13,000 bases of DNA from positions 1-13,000 of the forward strand of contig JAHJSO010000092.1 of NCBI GenBank assembly GCA_018830385.1. The letters are read 5' to 3'. This document shows positions 1-7,061 of this stretch, in pieces. Each line of letters starts with the position of its first letter. Positions within the stretch are counted from its first letter, which is position 1. The notes beneath the pieces were generated by a model that had not been told where the DNA came from, made no database searches, and worked only from the letters and a program-made list of their open reading frames with translations. This DNA is from Elusimicrobiota bacterium. Its GTDB lineage: Bacteria > Elusimicrobiota > Endomicrobiia > CG1-02-37-114 > JAHJSO01. The position numbers and the translations under genes were made by a program.

Positions 1-1
1 A

Positions 2-136
2 TTTCACAGGTTTGTCAATTTTGTTTTGACGATGTGTTTTATGAAGAACTACGTTGGGGACCTGAGATCTGCCATTCATAAACTTGTTACAACACCAGGC
101 ATTTTGTATACTGTAATGCATAGTAAAAATGAGTGA
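2..136 (+). CDS. Possible 3' end of an upstream gene (partial, unidentified)
   Basis: One + frame is open from the window edge to a TGA at 134-136, giving about 44 residues that end with GILYTVMHSKNE. The stop lies 3 nt before the rfbB start, which matches the tight packing of the rest of the + strand block. The tail is partly hydrophobic with an amphipathic stretch (GDLRSAIHKL), like the C-terminal ends of some glycosyltransferases, but I recognise no family. A second + frame is open from 1 to a TAA at 79-81 and holds a CQFC motif, and one - frame is also open, so the coding frame is not certain. If this tail is real, the promoter-like pair at 84-112 lies inside a gene. Confidence 0.35.
   Translation, partial: FHRFVNFVLTMCFMKNYVGDLRSAIHKLVTTPGILYTVMHSKNE
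84..112 (+). promoter_or_regulatory. Candidate sigma-70-type promoter before rfbB
   Basis: TTGTTA at 84-89 (4 of 6 matches to TTGACA) is followed after 17 nt by TATACT at 107-112 (5 of 6 matches to TATAAT). Transcription would start near 119, leaving a leader of about 20 nt before the rfbB ATG at 140. It could drive the whole + strand block. The doubt is that it overlaps a possible gene tail, so it may be chance in AT-rich DNA. Confidence 0.35.
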
Positions 137-139
137 AAA

Positions 140-1177
140 ATGAGGATTTTAGTTGCCGGCGGCGCCGGTTTCATTGGTTCAAATTTTATTAGATATATTT
201 TGGATGTGTATCAAGACGCTGAAATTTTGAATTATGACAAACTTACTTATTCAGGCAATCTTGATAATTTAAAGGATATTGAGAAGAACAAAAATTATAG
301 ATTTGTGCAAGCTGATATTGCTGATAAAACGAAAGTAGAAGCTGTTGTTCAGGAATTTCAACCTGATTATATTATTTCTTTTGCTGCCGAGACCCATGTT
401 GACAGAAGCATTCATGTAGGAGCTAAAGAATTTATTGACACTAATATTATAGGTGTCTTCAATATCCTTGAAGCCGTTAAAAACAGTAAAGGAGTGAAAA
501 ATTATGTTCAGGTTTCAACCGATGAGGTCTACGGCAGTTTGGATTTAGATTCGCAAGAAAAGTTTGAGGAAGACACCGCTTTTGCTCCCAATGTTCCTTA
601 TGCGGCCACCAAAGCTGGCGGTGATTTATTGTGCAGAGCTTATTTCAGGACTTTCGAAGTTCCGGTAGTTGTCACGCACTGTTCCAACAACTACGGTCCC
701 TATCAGTATCCTGAAAAACTGATTCCCTTTTTTATTTTGAGGATGATAGAAAATAAAAAACTGCCTTTGTATGGTGACGGCAAAAATGTCCGTGATTGGA
801 TTTATGTTTTGGATCACTGTTCTGCACTGGAGTCCTGTTTATTTAAAGGCAAGCCGGGAGAAGTATATAATATCGGCGCTGACAACGAAATGCAAAATAT
901 TGAAATTGCAAAATTGATTTTAAATTATTTCGACCGCGATGAATCGTGGCTTGAATATGTATCAGACCGACCTGGCCATGACCGCCGGTATTCAGTTGAC
1001 TCTTCTAAAATTAGAAGGGAACTTGGCTGGAGACTGAAATATGAATTTAAAGAAACATTTAAGCAGACAATTGACTGGTATTTAGAAAATAAAAACTGGG
1101 TTGAAAATGTGCGAGAAAAAACTGGAGTTTTTAATCCCCACATAGATTTATGGGAAAAACATCAGCCCAAAGGATGA
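140..1177 (+). CDS. rfbB: dTDP-glucose 4,6-dehydratase
   Basis: Cytoplasmic extended short-chain dehydrogenase that converts dTDP-D-glucose to dTDP-4-keto-6-deoxy-D-glucose with bound NAD+, the branch point for deoxysugars such as rhamnose. The N-terminal Rossmann motif is G7-x-x-G10-x-x-G13 (GGAGFIGSNF). The family signature STDEVYG places the catalytic Thr127-Asp128-Glu129, and the active-site pair is Tyr154-x-x-x-Lys158 (YAATK). The late motif RDWIYVLDH near residue 218 is also typical. At 345 aa it is the usual family length. The start gives the canonical MRILVAGGAGFIG opening and the upstream bases show no Shine-Dalgarno site. It begins the sugar-nucleotide part of the block and lies 32 nt before the rmlA-like gene that would supply its substrate. 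The family call is secure. UDP-sugar 4,6-dehydratases are related, but the TDEVYG form and the neighbour favour dTDP-glucose. Confidence 0.95.
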   Translation: MRILVAGGAGFIGSNFIRYILDVYQDAEILNYDKLTYSGNLDNLKDIEKNKNYRFVQADIADKTKVEAVVQEFQPDYIISFAAETHVDRSIHVGAKEFIDTNIIGVFNILEAVKNSKGVKNYVQVSTDEVYGSLDLDSQEKFEEDTAFAPNVPYAATKAGGDLLCRAYFRTFEVPVVVTHCSNNYGPYQYPEKLIPFFILRMIENKKLPLYGDGKNVRDWIYVLDHCSALESCLFKGKPGEVYNIGADNEMQNIEIAKLILNYFDRDESWLEYVSDRPGHDRRYSVDSSKIRRELGWRLKYEFKETFKQTIDWYLENKNWVENVREKTGVFNPHIDLWEKHQPKG

Positions 1178-1209
1178 AATATGTTTATTGAAACTAATAA
1201 ATTACTATT

Positions 1210-1935
1210 ATGAAAGGAGTTATTTTGGCGGGCGGGTTAGGCACAAGGTTGCATCCCCTCACGCTTATTACCAATAAACACCTTTTACCGATTTATAACA
1301 AACCGATGATTCTTTATCCCTTAGAAACTCTCAGGCAATCGGGGCTTAAAGAAATTATGATTGTCTGCGGTAAAGAGCACGGAGGTGATTTTATGAATTT
1401 TCTGGGTTCTGGAAAGGAATACGGGGTTAAATTTTCTTTTGCTCTTCAAGACGGTCCAGGCGGAATTGCAGAAGCCCTGGGTCTTGCTGAAAATTTTGCA
1501 GATAAAGGTAAGATTGCCGTTATTTTAGGGGATAACCTTTTTGAAGAAAGTTTTTCTGAAGAGGTAGAAAAATTTAAGAGTCAAGACGGAGCCAAGGTTT
1601 TTGTGAAAGAAGTTAACAATCCGGGGAGGTTTGGGGTTGCGGAAGTAAAAGGGGATAGAATAGTCAGCATTGAAGAGAAACCTCATAAGCCCAAGTCAAA
1701 TTATGCTGTCACCGGTTTTTATCTTTATAACTTTGATGTATTTAACAAAATAAAGAGGTTAAAACCATCCGAGCGAGGTGAACTTGAGATCACTGATGTT
1801 CATACTATGTATATTCAGGAAGGCAATTTATCTTATGCTTTTATTGATAGTTTTTGGTCTGATGCTGGAACCTTTGAATCTTTATTAACGGCATCTAACA
1901 GGGCTGCAGAACGGATGAAAAATTCAAATCCATGA
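1210..1935 (+). CDS. rmlA: Glucose-1-phosphate nucleotidyltransferase, short RmlA type
   Basis: Predicted to join glucose 1-phosphate and dTTP into dTDP-glucose and pyrophosphate, the first step feeding the neighbouring dehydratase. The nucleotide-binding loop is at residues 8-14 (GGLGTRL) followed by HPLT. Other family motifs are QDGPGGIAEAL (80-90), the metal-binding LGDN (106-109), EEKP (155-158) and WSDAGT (216-221). At 241 aa it is about 50 residues shorter than classical RmlA (about 290 aa) and lacks the C-terminal helices that help form the tetramer and allosteric site in that form. This is a complete short family variant, not a truncation, because the last motifs are present. The stop overlaps the next start as ATGA, suggesting coupled translation. 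Preference for dTTP over UTP is inferred from context. Confidence 0.88.
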   Translation: MKGVILAGGLGTRLHPLTLITNKHLLPIYNKPMILYPLETLRQSGLKEIMIVCGKEHGGDFMNFLGSGKEYGVKFSFALQDGPGGIAEALGLAENFADKGKIAVILGDNLFEESFSEEVEKFKSQDGAKVFVKEVNNPGRFGVAEVKGDRIVSIEEKPHKPKSNYAVTGFYLYNFDVFNKIKRLKPSERGELEITDVHTMYIQEGNLSYAFIDSFWSDAGTFESLLTASNRAAERMKNSNP

Positions 1936-2993
1936 TGTACTCCAACCCTTACAAGATAGCTATTACCTCTCCGGTTCCCGCTACTCCGACACAGAAATTT
2001 TTAAATGCTCTGCCCCCAAAATACGACTGGATAGTTATAGATGATAGCAACGGCAAACTGAACCTTCTAAAAAGAGGCAATATATTCTCTTATGACTATT
2101 TAAGACAAAAAAAGGTATTAGGCAGGTTTTATGATAGGTTCGTGGACTTTCATCACTCGGCGGCCTGCAGGAATTTGGCTCACTACCTGGCCTACAAGGA
2201 AGGTTATGATGTTGTTTTCTCACTTGATTATGATTGTGTTGCACCGAGGGGTTTTATTGATGAACATACATCGGTTTTTTTCAGAAAAAAACAGAAAATG
2301 ATTAGCAGCAAGTCAGGCTGGGTTAATCCTTTGGGAAGTAAAAAGTGGTTTTCGAGGGGCTTCCCATATAGGGAAAGGAGAAAGGAATCAATTGATGTTT
2401 CGGTAACCACTACCAATAAGAGGGTGGTCCTTAACATGGGTTTATGGAGGAACGTAGTTGATATAAACGCTATTGATAAGGTTTTGAGCAAGCCTCCTAA
2501 AAAATTTAAAGCCGCCTATGATCACATCTCCGTGAACGGTTTTATACCGCTCTGCGGAATGAATAACGCGTTTTTGAGGGAAATAATACCGGCCTATTTT
2601 TTTCTTCCCAACTTTAAGATCGGCGATTGTGTGGTTTCAAGGCATGACGATATTTGGGGCGGATACATATTACAAAAGCTAGTTCACAAGAGGGGCGACC
2701 TCATATCTTTTGGAAAACCGGTGGTCTTTCATGAAAGGGAATCCTATCGACCGAAAGCCTTGTATCATGAGCACTATATACATATTTTGGAACCATATTT
2801 TTATGAAATAGTTGATGCGGCGGTTGAGAAGGTAAAGAGAAACACCTATCTGAATATGTTTGCTGATTTTTCAGAAAACTTTGAGATAGAATTAAAACGT
2901 CGAAAGGGGAAGATGCCGAGTCCGTATTATGCCGCTTTTGTTTATCTAAGCGATTCAATGAATTTATGGAAACAGATTTTTCAAAAGTTTTAG
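1932..2993 (+). CDS. GT75-like protein (reversibly glycosylated polypeptide / UDP-arabinopyranose mutase family)
   Basis: Plant members of this family interconvert UDP-arabinopyranose and UDP-arabinofuranose and become glycosylated on an arginine. I recognise the fold family from ordered motifs compared with plant RGP/UAM sequences recalled from memory: SAACRN (76-81), FSLDYDC (96-102, where plants have the DDD metal site), RGFPYRER (142-149), GFIPLCGMNNAF (203-214) and RHDDIWGG (237-244). Arg142 and Arg149 match plant Arg158 (the glycosylated residue) and Arg165 with the same 7-residue spacing. The middle Asp of the DDD triplet is Tyr100 here. At 353 aa it is the usual length. No signal peptide or membrane segment is seen, so it should be cytoplasmic. 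It overlaps the rmlA-like gene by 4 nt (ATGA; a second ATG follows at 1935) and the next gene by 28 nt. The substrate is unknown: UDP-arabinose, another UDP-pyranose or a dTDP-sugar are possible. It could also be a glycosyltransferase of this fold. Confidence 0.72.
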   Translation: MMYSNPYKIAITSPVPATPTQKFLNALPPKYDWIVIDDSNGKLNLLKRGNIFSYDYLRQKKVLGRFYDRFVDFHHSAACRNLAHYLAYKEGYDVVFSLDYDCVAPRGFIDEHTSVFFRKKQKMISSKSGWVNPLGSKKWFSRGFPYRERRKESIDVSVTTTNKRVVLNMGLWRNVVDINAIDKVLSKPPKKFKAAYDHISVNGFIPLCGMNNAFLREIIPAYFFLPNFKIGDCVVSRHDDIWGGYILQKLVHKRGDLISFGKPVVFHERESYRPKALYHEHYIHILEPYFYEIVDAAVEKVKRNTYLNMFADFSENFEIELKRRKGKMPSPYYAAFVYLSDSMNLWKQIFQKF

Positions 2994-3802
2994 TAACCGG
3001 TTCATCCGGGATGGTTGGAAGTTATGTTGATTTTGGGATAAAGACTGACCATCGGTCACTGGACGTAACAGATTTGAGCGAGGTGCTGCGCGTTTCTGAA
3101 TTTTATAAGCCGAAAGTTATATTTCATCTTGCCGCGGAGACGGATGTTGACAGATGCGAGAGGGACCCGGAGCATGCCTATTTAGTTAACTCTATAGGGA
3201 CCTACAATATGGCCGTTGCCGCCAGGAATTTGGGGGCAAAACTCGTTTATATTTCCACGGCCGGCGTTTTTGACGGTACGAAGAAAGAACCGTACACAGA
3301 GGAAGACGAGCCCAATCCGCAAAATTACTACGGCCGGTCAAAATATTTGGGCGAACTTATAGTCAAGAGCGTATTGAAAGATTATATCATCGCGAGAGCC
3401 GGTTGGATGTTTGGCGGAGGTCCGGAAAAAGACCAGAAGTTTGTTGCCAAAATCATTAACCAATTGGATAAGCCGGAGATTAGGGCCGTTAATGACAAAA
3501 TTGGCTCGCCGACCTATGCCAAAGATTTAATCAGCGGCATAAAAAAACTTTTAGTTGCCGGCAGGACAGGCATATTTCATCTTTCCAGTAAAGGTGTTTG
3601 CTCTCGCTATGATGTTGCTTTGTCTATCGTGAAAAGTTTAAGGCCTAGTGTAAAAGTGCTCCCGGTTGACTCAAGTTATTTTAAACTTGATGCGGCAAGG
3701 GTTTGCTCCGAAGCTATGATTTCAAAAGAAGATTTAAGCAGACCCTGGCAGGAGGCCTTGGAAGAATATTTGGATACCGAGTGGAAGCCATTTTTAAAAT
3801 AA
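2966..3802 (+). CDS. rfbD: RmlD-like dTDP-4-keto-6-deoxysugar reductase
   Basis: Predicted NAD(P)H-dependent reductase of the 4-keto group of a dTDP-4-keto-6-deoxyhexose; in the rhamnose route this is dTDP-4-dehydrorhamnose reductase. The Rossmann motif is G12-x-x-G15-x-x-G18 (GSSGMVGSY), followed by LDVTD (32-36), HLAAETDVDRCE (54-65) and the catalytic Tyr122-x-x-x-Lys126 (YYGRSK). IGSPTYAKDL in the second half and a late SRPW are RmlD-like. In place of the usual STDYVFDG segment it reads STAGVFDG (97-104), keeping Thr98 but losing the Asp and Tyr that follow. The 278 aa length is typical. The start lies inside the 3' end of the GT75-like gene (28-nt overlap) with no Shine-Dalgarno site. The next downstream gene is a C-methyltransferase, so the true product may be a sugar other than L-rhamnose. 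Confidence 0.82.
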   Translation: METDFSKVLVTGSSGMVGSYVDFGIKTDHRSLDVTDLSEVLRVSEFYKPKVIFHLAAETDVDRCERDPEHAYLVNSIGTYNMAVAARNLGAKLVYISTAGVFDGTKKEPYTEEDEPNPQNYYGRSKYLGELIVKSVLKDYIIARAGWMFGGGPEKDQKFVAKIINQLDKPEIRAVNDKIGSPTYAKDLISGIKKLLVAGRTGIFHLSSKGVCSRYDVALSIVKSLRPSVKVLPVDSSYFKLDAARVCSEAMISKEDLSRPWQEALEEYLDTEWKPFLK

Positions 3803-3808
3803 CGATTT

Positions 3809-5041
3809 ATGCTGTCTAAATATCGTCACCGTACGGCCTGCGGCATTTGCGGCGGTTCGGGCTTATCTTTGATTCTTGACCTTGGGAAAATGTCGTTGGC
3901 AAACGCTTTTTTAAAGAAAGAAGACCTGAATAAATTGGAGGATAAATTTCCCTTAAAGGTTTATTTTTGCCGCTTTTGTTCATCTCTTCAGCTTCTGGAT
4001 ATAGTAAATCCGGAGTTGCTTTTTAGACATTATAATTACCTGACATCAGCCAGCAGGCCGCTTGCTGAACATTTTATAAAAATGGGCAAGGACCTGGCTG
4101 ATAAATTTGTCGCTTCTCCGAACGATTTAGTTGTGGAAATAGGTGGGAACGATGGAGTTTTGCTCGCTGGGATAAAGGATAGAAGCCGCGTTCTCAATAT
4201 TGAACCGGCCGAGAATATCGCTGAAATTTCAAGGAAGAGCGGCGTGGAGACAATACCCGATTTTTTCAATCTAAAATTAGCAGAGGAAATCGTAAGAAAA
4301 TATGGCAACGCAAAAGTTGTGGTTGCTAATAATGTGATGGCTCATGTGGAGAATCTTAGAGAGGCCTTTAGCGGTGTGAAAAAGTTGATCAACAGCGATG
4401 GGGTTTTTGTTTTTGAGGTTCATTGGGTCGGCAATTTGATAGGCGAAGGCGGATTTGATCAAATTTACCATGAACACATTTTTTATCATTCGCTTACGGC
4501 GCTCAAATATCTTGTTGAGGGTCTGGAACTAAAAATTTTTGATGTTAAGCTTGTCCCAATACACGGTCAGTCAATGCGTGTTTATGTTGCTGAAGGAAAG
4601 GAGGTAAAAAAATCGGTAGCTACCTTGCTTCAGCGAGAAAAAAAAATGAAGCTGAATCGGAAAGAAACCTTTGTTAAGTTCGCGAAGAGAGTGTCTAAAA
4701 ACAAGGAGAAACTTTTAAGCTTATTGAAAGATTTGAAAAAAAACGGGAAAAGGATAACTGGTTATGGCGCGCCGGCTAAGGGCAATACTCTTTTAAACTA
4801 TCTTGGCATAGGAACTGATACTTTAGACTTCTTGACGGATACTACAATTTTTAAACAGGGGCTATATTCACCCGGTATGCATGTGCCGGTAGTGGGTCCA
4901 GAAAGGTTGTTAACAGATATTCCGGATTATATCTTACTTTTAGCTTGGAATTACACTGATCTTATATTAGAAAAAGAGAGAGAATTGAGAAATAAAGGAG
5001 TAAAATTTATTATTCCCGTTCCTGAAGTAAAAATTGTGTAA
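3809..5041 (+). CDS. Zinc-binding SAM-dependent sugar C-methyltransferase
   Basis: Resembles the NDP-hexose C-methyltransferases of branched deoxysugar pathways (TylC3, KijD1/TcaB9, NovU), which add a methyl group from S-adenosylmethionine to a ring carbon next to a keto group. Three parts are visible. The N-terminal zinc domain has Cys11, Cys14, Cys54 and Cys57. The central methyltransferase domain has VVEIGGNDG (108-116) and the active-site YHEH (Tyr220, Glu222, His223), almost the same numbering as in TcaB9. The C-terminal domain starts with GYGAPAKGNTLLNY (318-331). At 410 aa it is full length for the family. It sits 6 nt after the reductase and 8 nt before a glycosyltransferase. C-3 methyltransferases act on 2-deoxy sugars, but no 2,3-dehydratase gene is seen here, so C-5 methylation or another substrate is possible. 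Confidence 0.85.
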   Translation: MLSKYRHRTACGICGGSGLSLILDLGKMSLANAFLKKEDLNKLEDKFPLKVYFCRFCSSLQLLDIVNPELLFRHYNYLTSASRPLAEHFIKMGKDLADKFVASPNDLVVEIGGNDGVLLAGIKDRSRVLNIEPAENIAEISRKSGVETIPDFFNLKLAEEIVRKYGNAKVVVANNVMAHVENLREAFSGVKKLINSDGVFVFEVHWVGNLIGEGGFDQIYHEHIFYHSLTALKYLVEGLELKIFDVKLVPIHGQSMRVYVAEGKEVKKSVATLLQREKKMKLNRKETFVKFAKRVSKNKEKLLSLLKDLKKNGKRITGYGAPAKGNTLLNYLGIGTDTLDFLTDTTIFKQGLYSPGMHVPVVGPERLLTDIPDYILLLAWNYTDLILEKERELRNKGVKFIIPVPEVKIV

Positions 5042-5049
5042 CTATTTTT

Positions 5050-6147
5050 ATGAAGATAAATTTTACGTTACTTTGGTCGTCTCTTGGGGGCGGCACAAAA
5101 ATACTTTTTCAGCTTGCGAATAAACTGACCGACCGCGGCCATCAGGTTTCTTTAGTCACATTAGGGGAAAGCAAGGATTTAAACTGGTTTCAGTTTAAGG
5201 GCAAAATTATCCGTATTCCTATACCACTGTATGAGCGCGCGATCAGAAAGTATAATGCCATATTTAAACACCATCCAGATTTTCGGGGAAAATTTTATTT
5301 GAATGCGCTATACGAAATTGCGCGCCGTATCCCAGATTGTGATATCAATATCGCTACATATGCTATTACCGCTTTTAGCGTATTACTGAGTGGGAAAGGC
5401 AAACCCTTTTATTACATACAGCATTATGAACCCATGACCTACCGCGATCCTTTTTTCAAAAAAATTGCGGAAATGTCTTATTTTCTTCCTTTACAAAAAA
5501 TCGTAAACTCCTCATGGTTGCAGAATCAGATATGCAATCAGTTACGTCCTAATGTTCCCACTGTGTGTGTTCTTCCGTCAGCTGTTGATACAAAAACTTT
5601 CTCGGTTAGACAATCCAGGGAGTTTTTAAAGCCTTCTAATAAAAAACGGGTTGTATGTATGGGAAAGACAGAAGACTGGAAAGGGTTTAAAGATGCTATC
5701 GCGGCTATGAAAATTGTTTTTTCTAAAAGGGATGATGTCGAATTTTATGTATATGCTTTTAAAAACAACTTAGCCAAAGACACAGCGGTTCCTTACAAAC
5801 TTATAACTAATATCCAAGGAGAACGCTTGGCAGAATTACTTTCTTCGGCCGATATAGTCATCATTCCATCATGGTTTGAAAGTTCTCCTTTGCCAGGATT
5901 AGAAGCTATGGCATGCGGTGCGGCTCTTGTAACAACTCGTTATGGGACGGAAGATTTCGCTTTTAATAGAAAAAATTCTTTGGTTGTCCGGCCCAGGCGA
6001 ATAGAGGACCTCGCGAATGCCATCATTGAGCTGCTTGAAAATGACGAAATGCGACTGAAACTAATTGAGCATGGCTTTCAGACTATCAAGGAATTTACGT
6101 GGGACAAAGCAGTAGATAAGATAGAAAAAATATTTAAAAATGCCTAA
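5050..6147 (+). CDS. Glycosyltransferase family 4 (GT-B fold)
   Basis: Cytoplasmic or membrane-associated retaining glycosyltransferase expected to add one sugar to the lipid-linked repeat unit. The N-terminal domain opens with a glycine loop SLGGGTKILFQLANKL (11-26), which binds the acceptor side in this fold. The linker to the C-terminal domain follows VLPSAVD (174-180). The C-terminal donor domain shows MGKTEDWKGF (204-213) and the EX7E signature Glu277-x7-Glu285 (ESSPLPGLE), then AMACGAALVTT. At 365 aa the length is normal. The start has a T-rich leader and no Shine-Dalgarno site. The end overlaps the next start by 8 nt. Donor and linkage cannot be read from the sequence; the deoxysugar made upstream is the natural candidate. 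Confidence 0.88.
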   Translation: MKINFTLLWSSLGGGTKILFQLANKLTDRGHQVSLVTLGESKDLNWFQFKGKIIRIPIPLYERAIRKYNAIFKHHPDFRGKFYLNALYEIARRIPDCDINIATYAITAFSVLLSGKGKPFYYIQHYEPMTYRDPFFKKIAEMSYFLPLQKIVNSSWLQNQICNQLRPNVPTVCVLPSAVDTKTFSVRQSREFLKPSNKKRVVCMGKTEDWKGFKDAIAAMKIVFSKRDDVEFYVYAFKNNLAKDTAVPYKLITNIQGERLAELLSSADIVIIPSWFESSPLPGLEAMACGAALVTTRYGTEDFAFNRKNSLVVRPRRIEDLANAIIELLENDEMRLKLIEHGFQTIKEFTWDKAVDKIEKIFKNA

Positions 6148-7057
6148 AGTTTTTATTTTAATTCTCCACTGGCAAAATTATGAAATTACTAAAAATTGTT
6201 TAGAGTCTTTTAGGAAATTAGACTATCCGGATTATCAAATAATAGTTTTGGATAATAATTCGACAAATGACTCTGCTAAGAAATTAGAAAAAGAATTTTT
6301 AGATGTTCAATTTATTTTTAATAAAGAAAATAAAGGATATGGAGCTGGGATGAATCCTGGAATAAGACATGCATTAGAAAATGGAGCGGAATATATTTTT
6401 TTGCTTAATAATGATGTTGTTGTAAGCCAGCATGATTTTTTAAAAAGACTAATAAGTTTTGCAGAAAAGAATAAGAAAGCGGGGATTTTGGGCCCAAAAC
6501 TTATTTTTCCTAATGGTGATTATCAGAAGTCATATAATAACTTTTTTTTAGCAATGGCATTAGAACCTTTATGGCCGTCTAAGATTACTAAAATATTAAC
6601 TAAATTAGGTTTTGTTAAGTCTAAAGAAAATAAAATTTTTAAGGTTTCTTGGTTAAATGCGGTAGCTTTATTATTTAAGAGAGAGGTTTTTGAGGATATT
6701 GGATTAATGGATGAAAGATTTTTTCTGGGAGCGGAAGATGTAGATTTATCTTTAAGAGCAAGAAGAAAAGGATGGGAAACATGGTATTATCCAGAATCGG
6801 AACTAATTCATTTAAGTTTTATTAGTCATCAAAAAAATAATATTGCTTATGACAAGTTTTATGTAGAGTCAACAGTTTTGTTTTTACATAAACATTATGT
6901 TCTGCCAATAGCTTTGTTTTTGAGATTCTTGATGGCTTTAGGTTTTTTATTAAGGGGTATAGAATGGTTTTTGGTTTCAATTTTTAAAAAGGATAAACTT
7001 CAAATAGCGCAAGATTTTTTTCATATGAGTAAATTAATTGTAACCTCTTCTTATTAA
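6140..7057 (+). CDS. Glycosyltransferase family 2, rhamnosyltransferase-like
   Basis: Inverting GT-A transferase of the WbbL/rhamnosyltransferase-like group, likely adding a sugar to the lipid-linked oligosaccharide at the inner membrane face. The nucleotide-binding DNNST is at 38-42, the metal site region is LLNND (88-92) in place of a plain DxD, and the base region is GAEDVDLSLRARRKGW (197-212) with His224 after it. Residues about 245-276 are strongly hydrophobic and probably anchor the protein. At 305 aa it is complete. It overlaps the GT4 gene by 8 nt and is followed after 4 nt by a paralogue. Base composition is very AT-rich: 6241-6300 has 14 G/C in 60. This differs from the GT75 and methyltransferase genes and suggests separate acquisition. 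Confidence 0.88.
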   Translation: MPKVFILILHWQNYEITKNCLESFRKLDYPDYQIIVLDNNSTNDSAKKLEKEFLDVQFIFNKENKGYGAGMNPGIRHALENGAEYIFLLNNDVVVSQHDFLKRLISFAEKNKKAGILGPKLIFPNGDYQKSYNNFFLAMALEPLWPSKITKILTKLGFVKSKENKIFKVSWLNAVALLFKREVFEDIGLMDERFFLGAEDVDLSLRARRKGWETWYYPESELIHLSFISHQKNNIAYDKFYVESTVLFLHKHYVLPIALFLRFLMALGFLLRGIEWFLVSIFKKDKLQIAQDFFHMSKLIVTSSY

Positions 7058-7061
7058 TAAT

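Noticed and set aside
129..143. Four-codon ATG frame overlapping the rfbB start
   Set aside because: Short ATG frames are common by chance in AT-rich leaders, and no ribosome site or attenuator-like structure accompanies it.
2035..2958. Three - strand open frames opposite the GT75-like gene
   Set aside because: They overlap a gene with ordered family motifs, look like low-quality protein and have no start signals; they are shadow frames.
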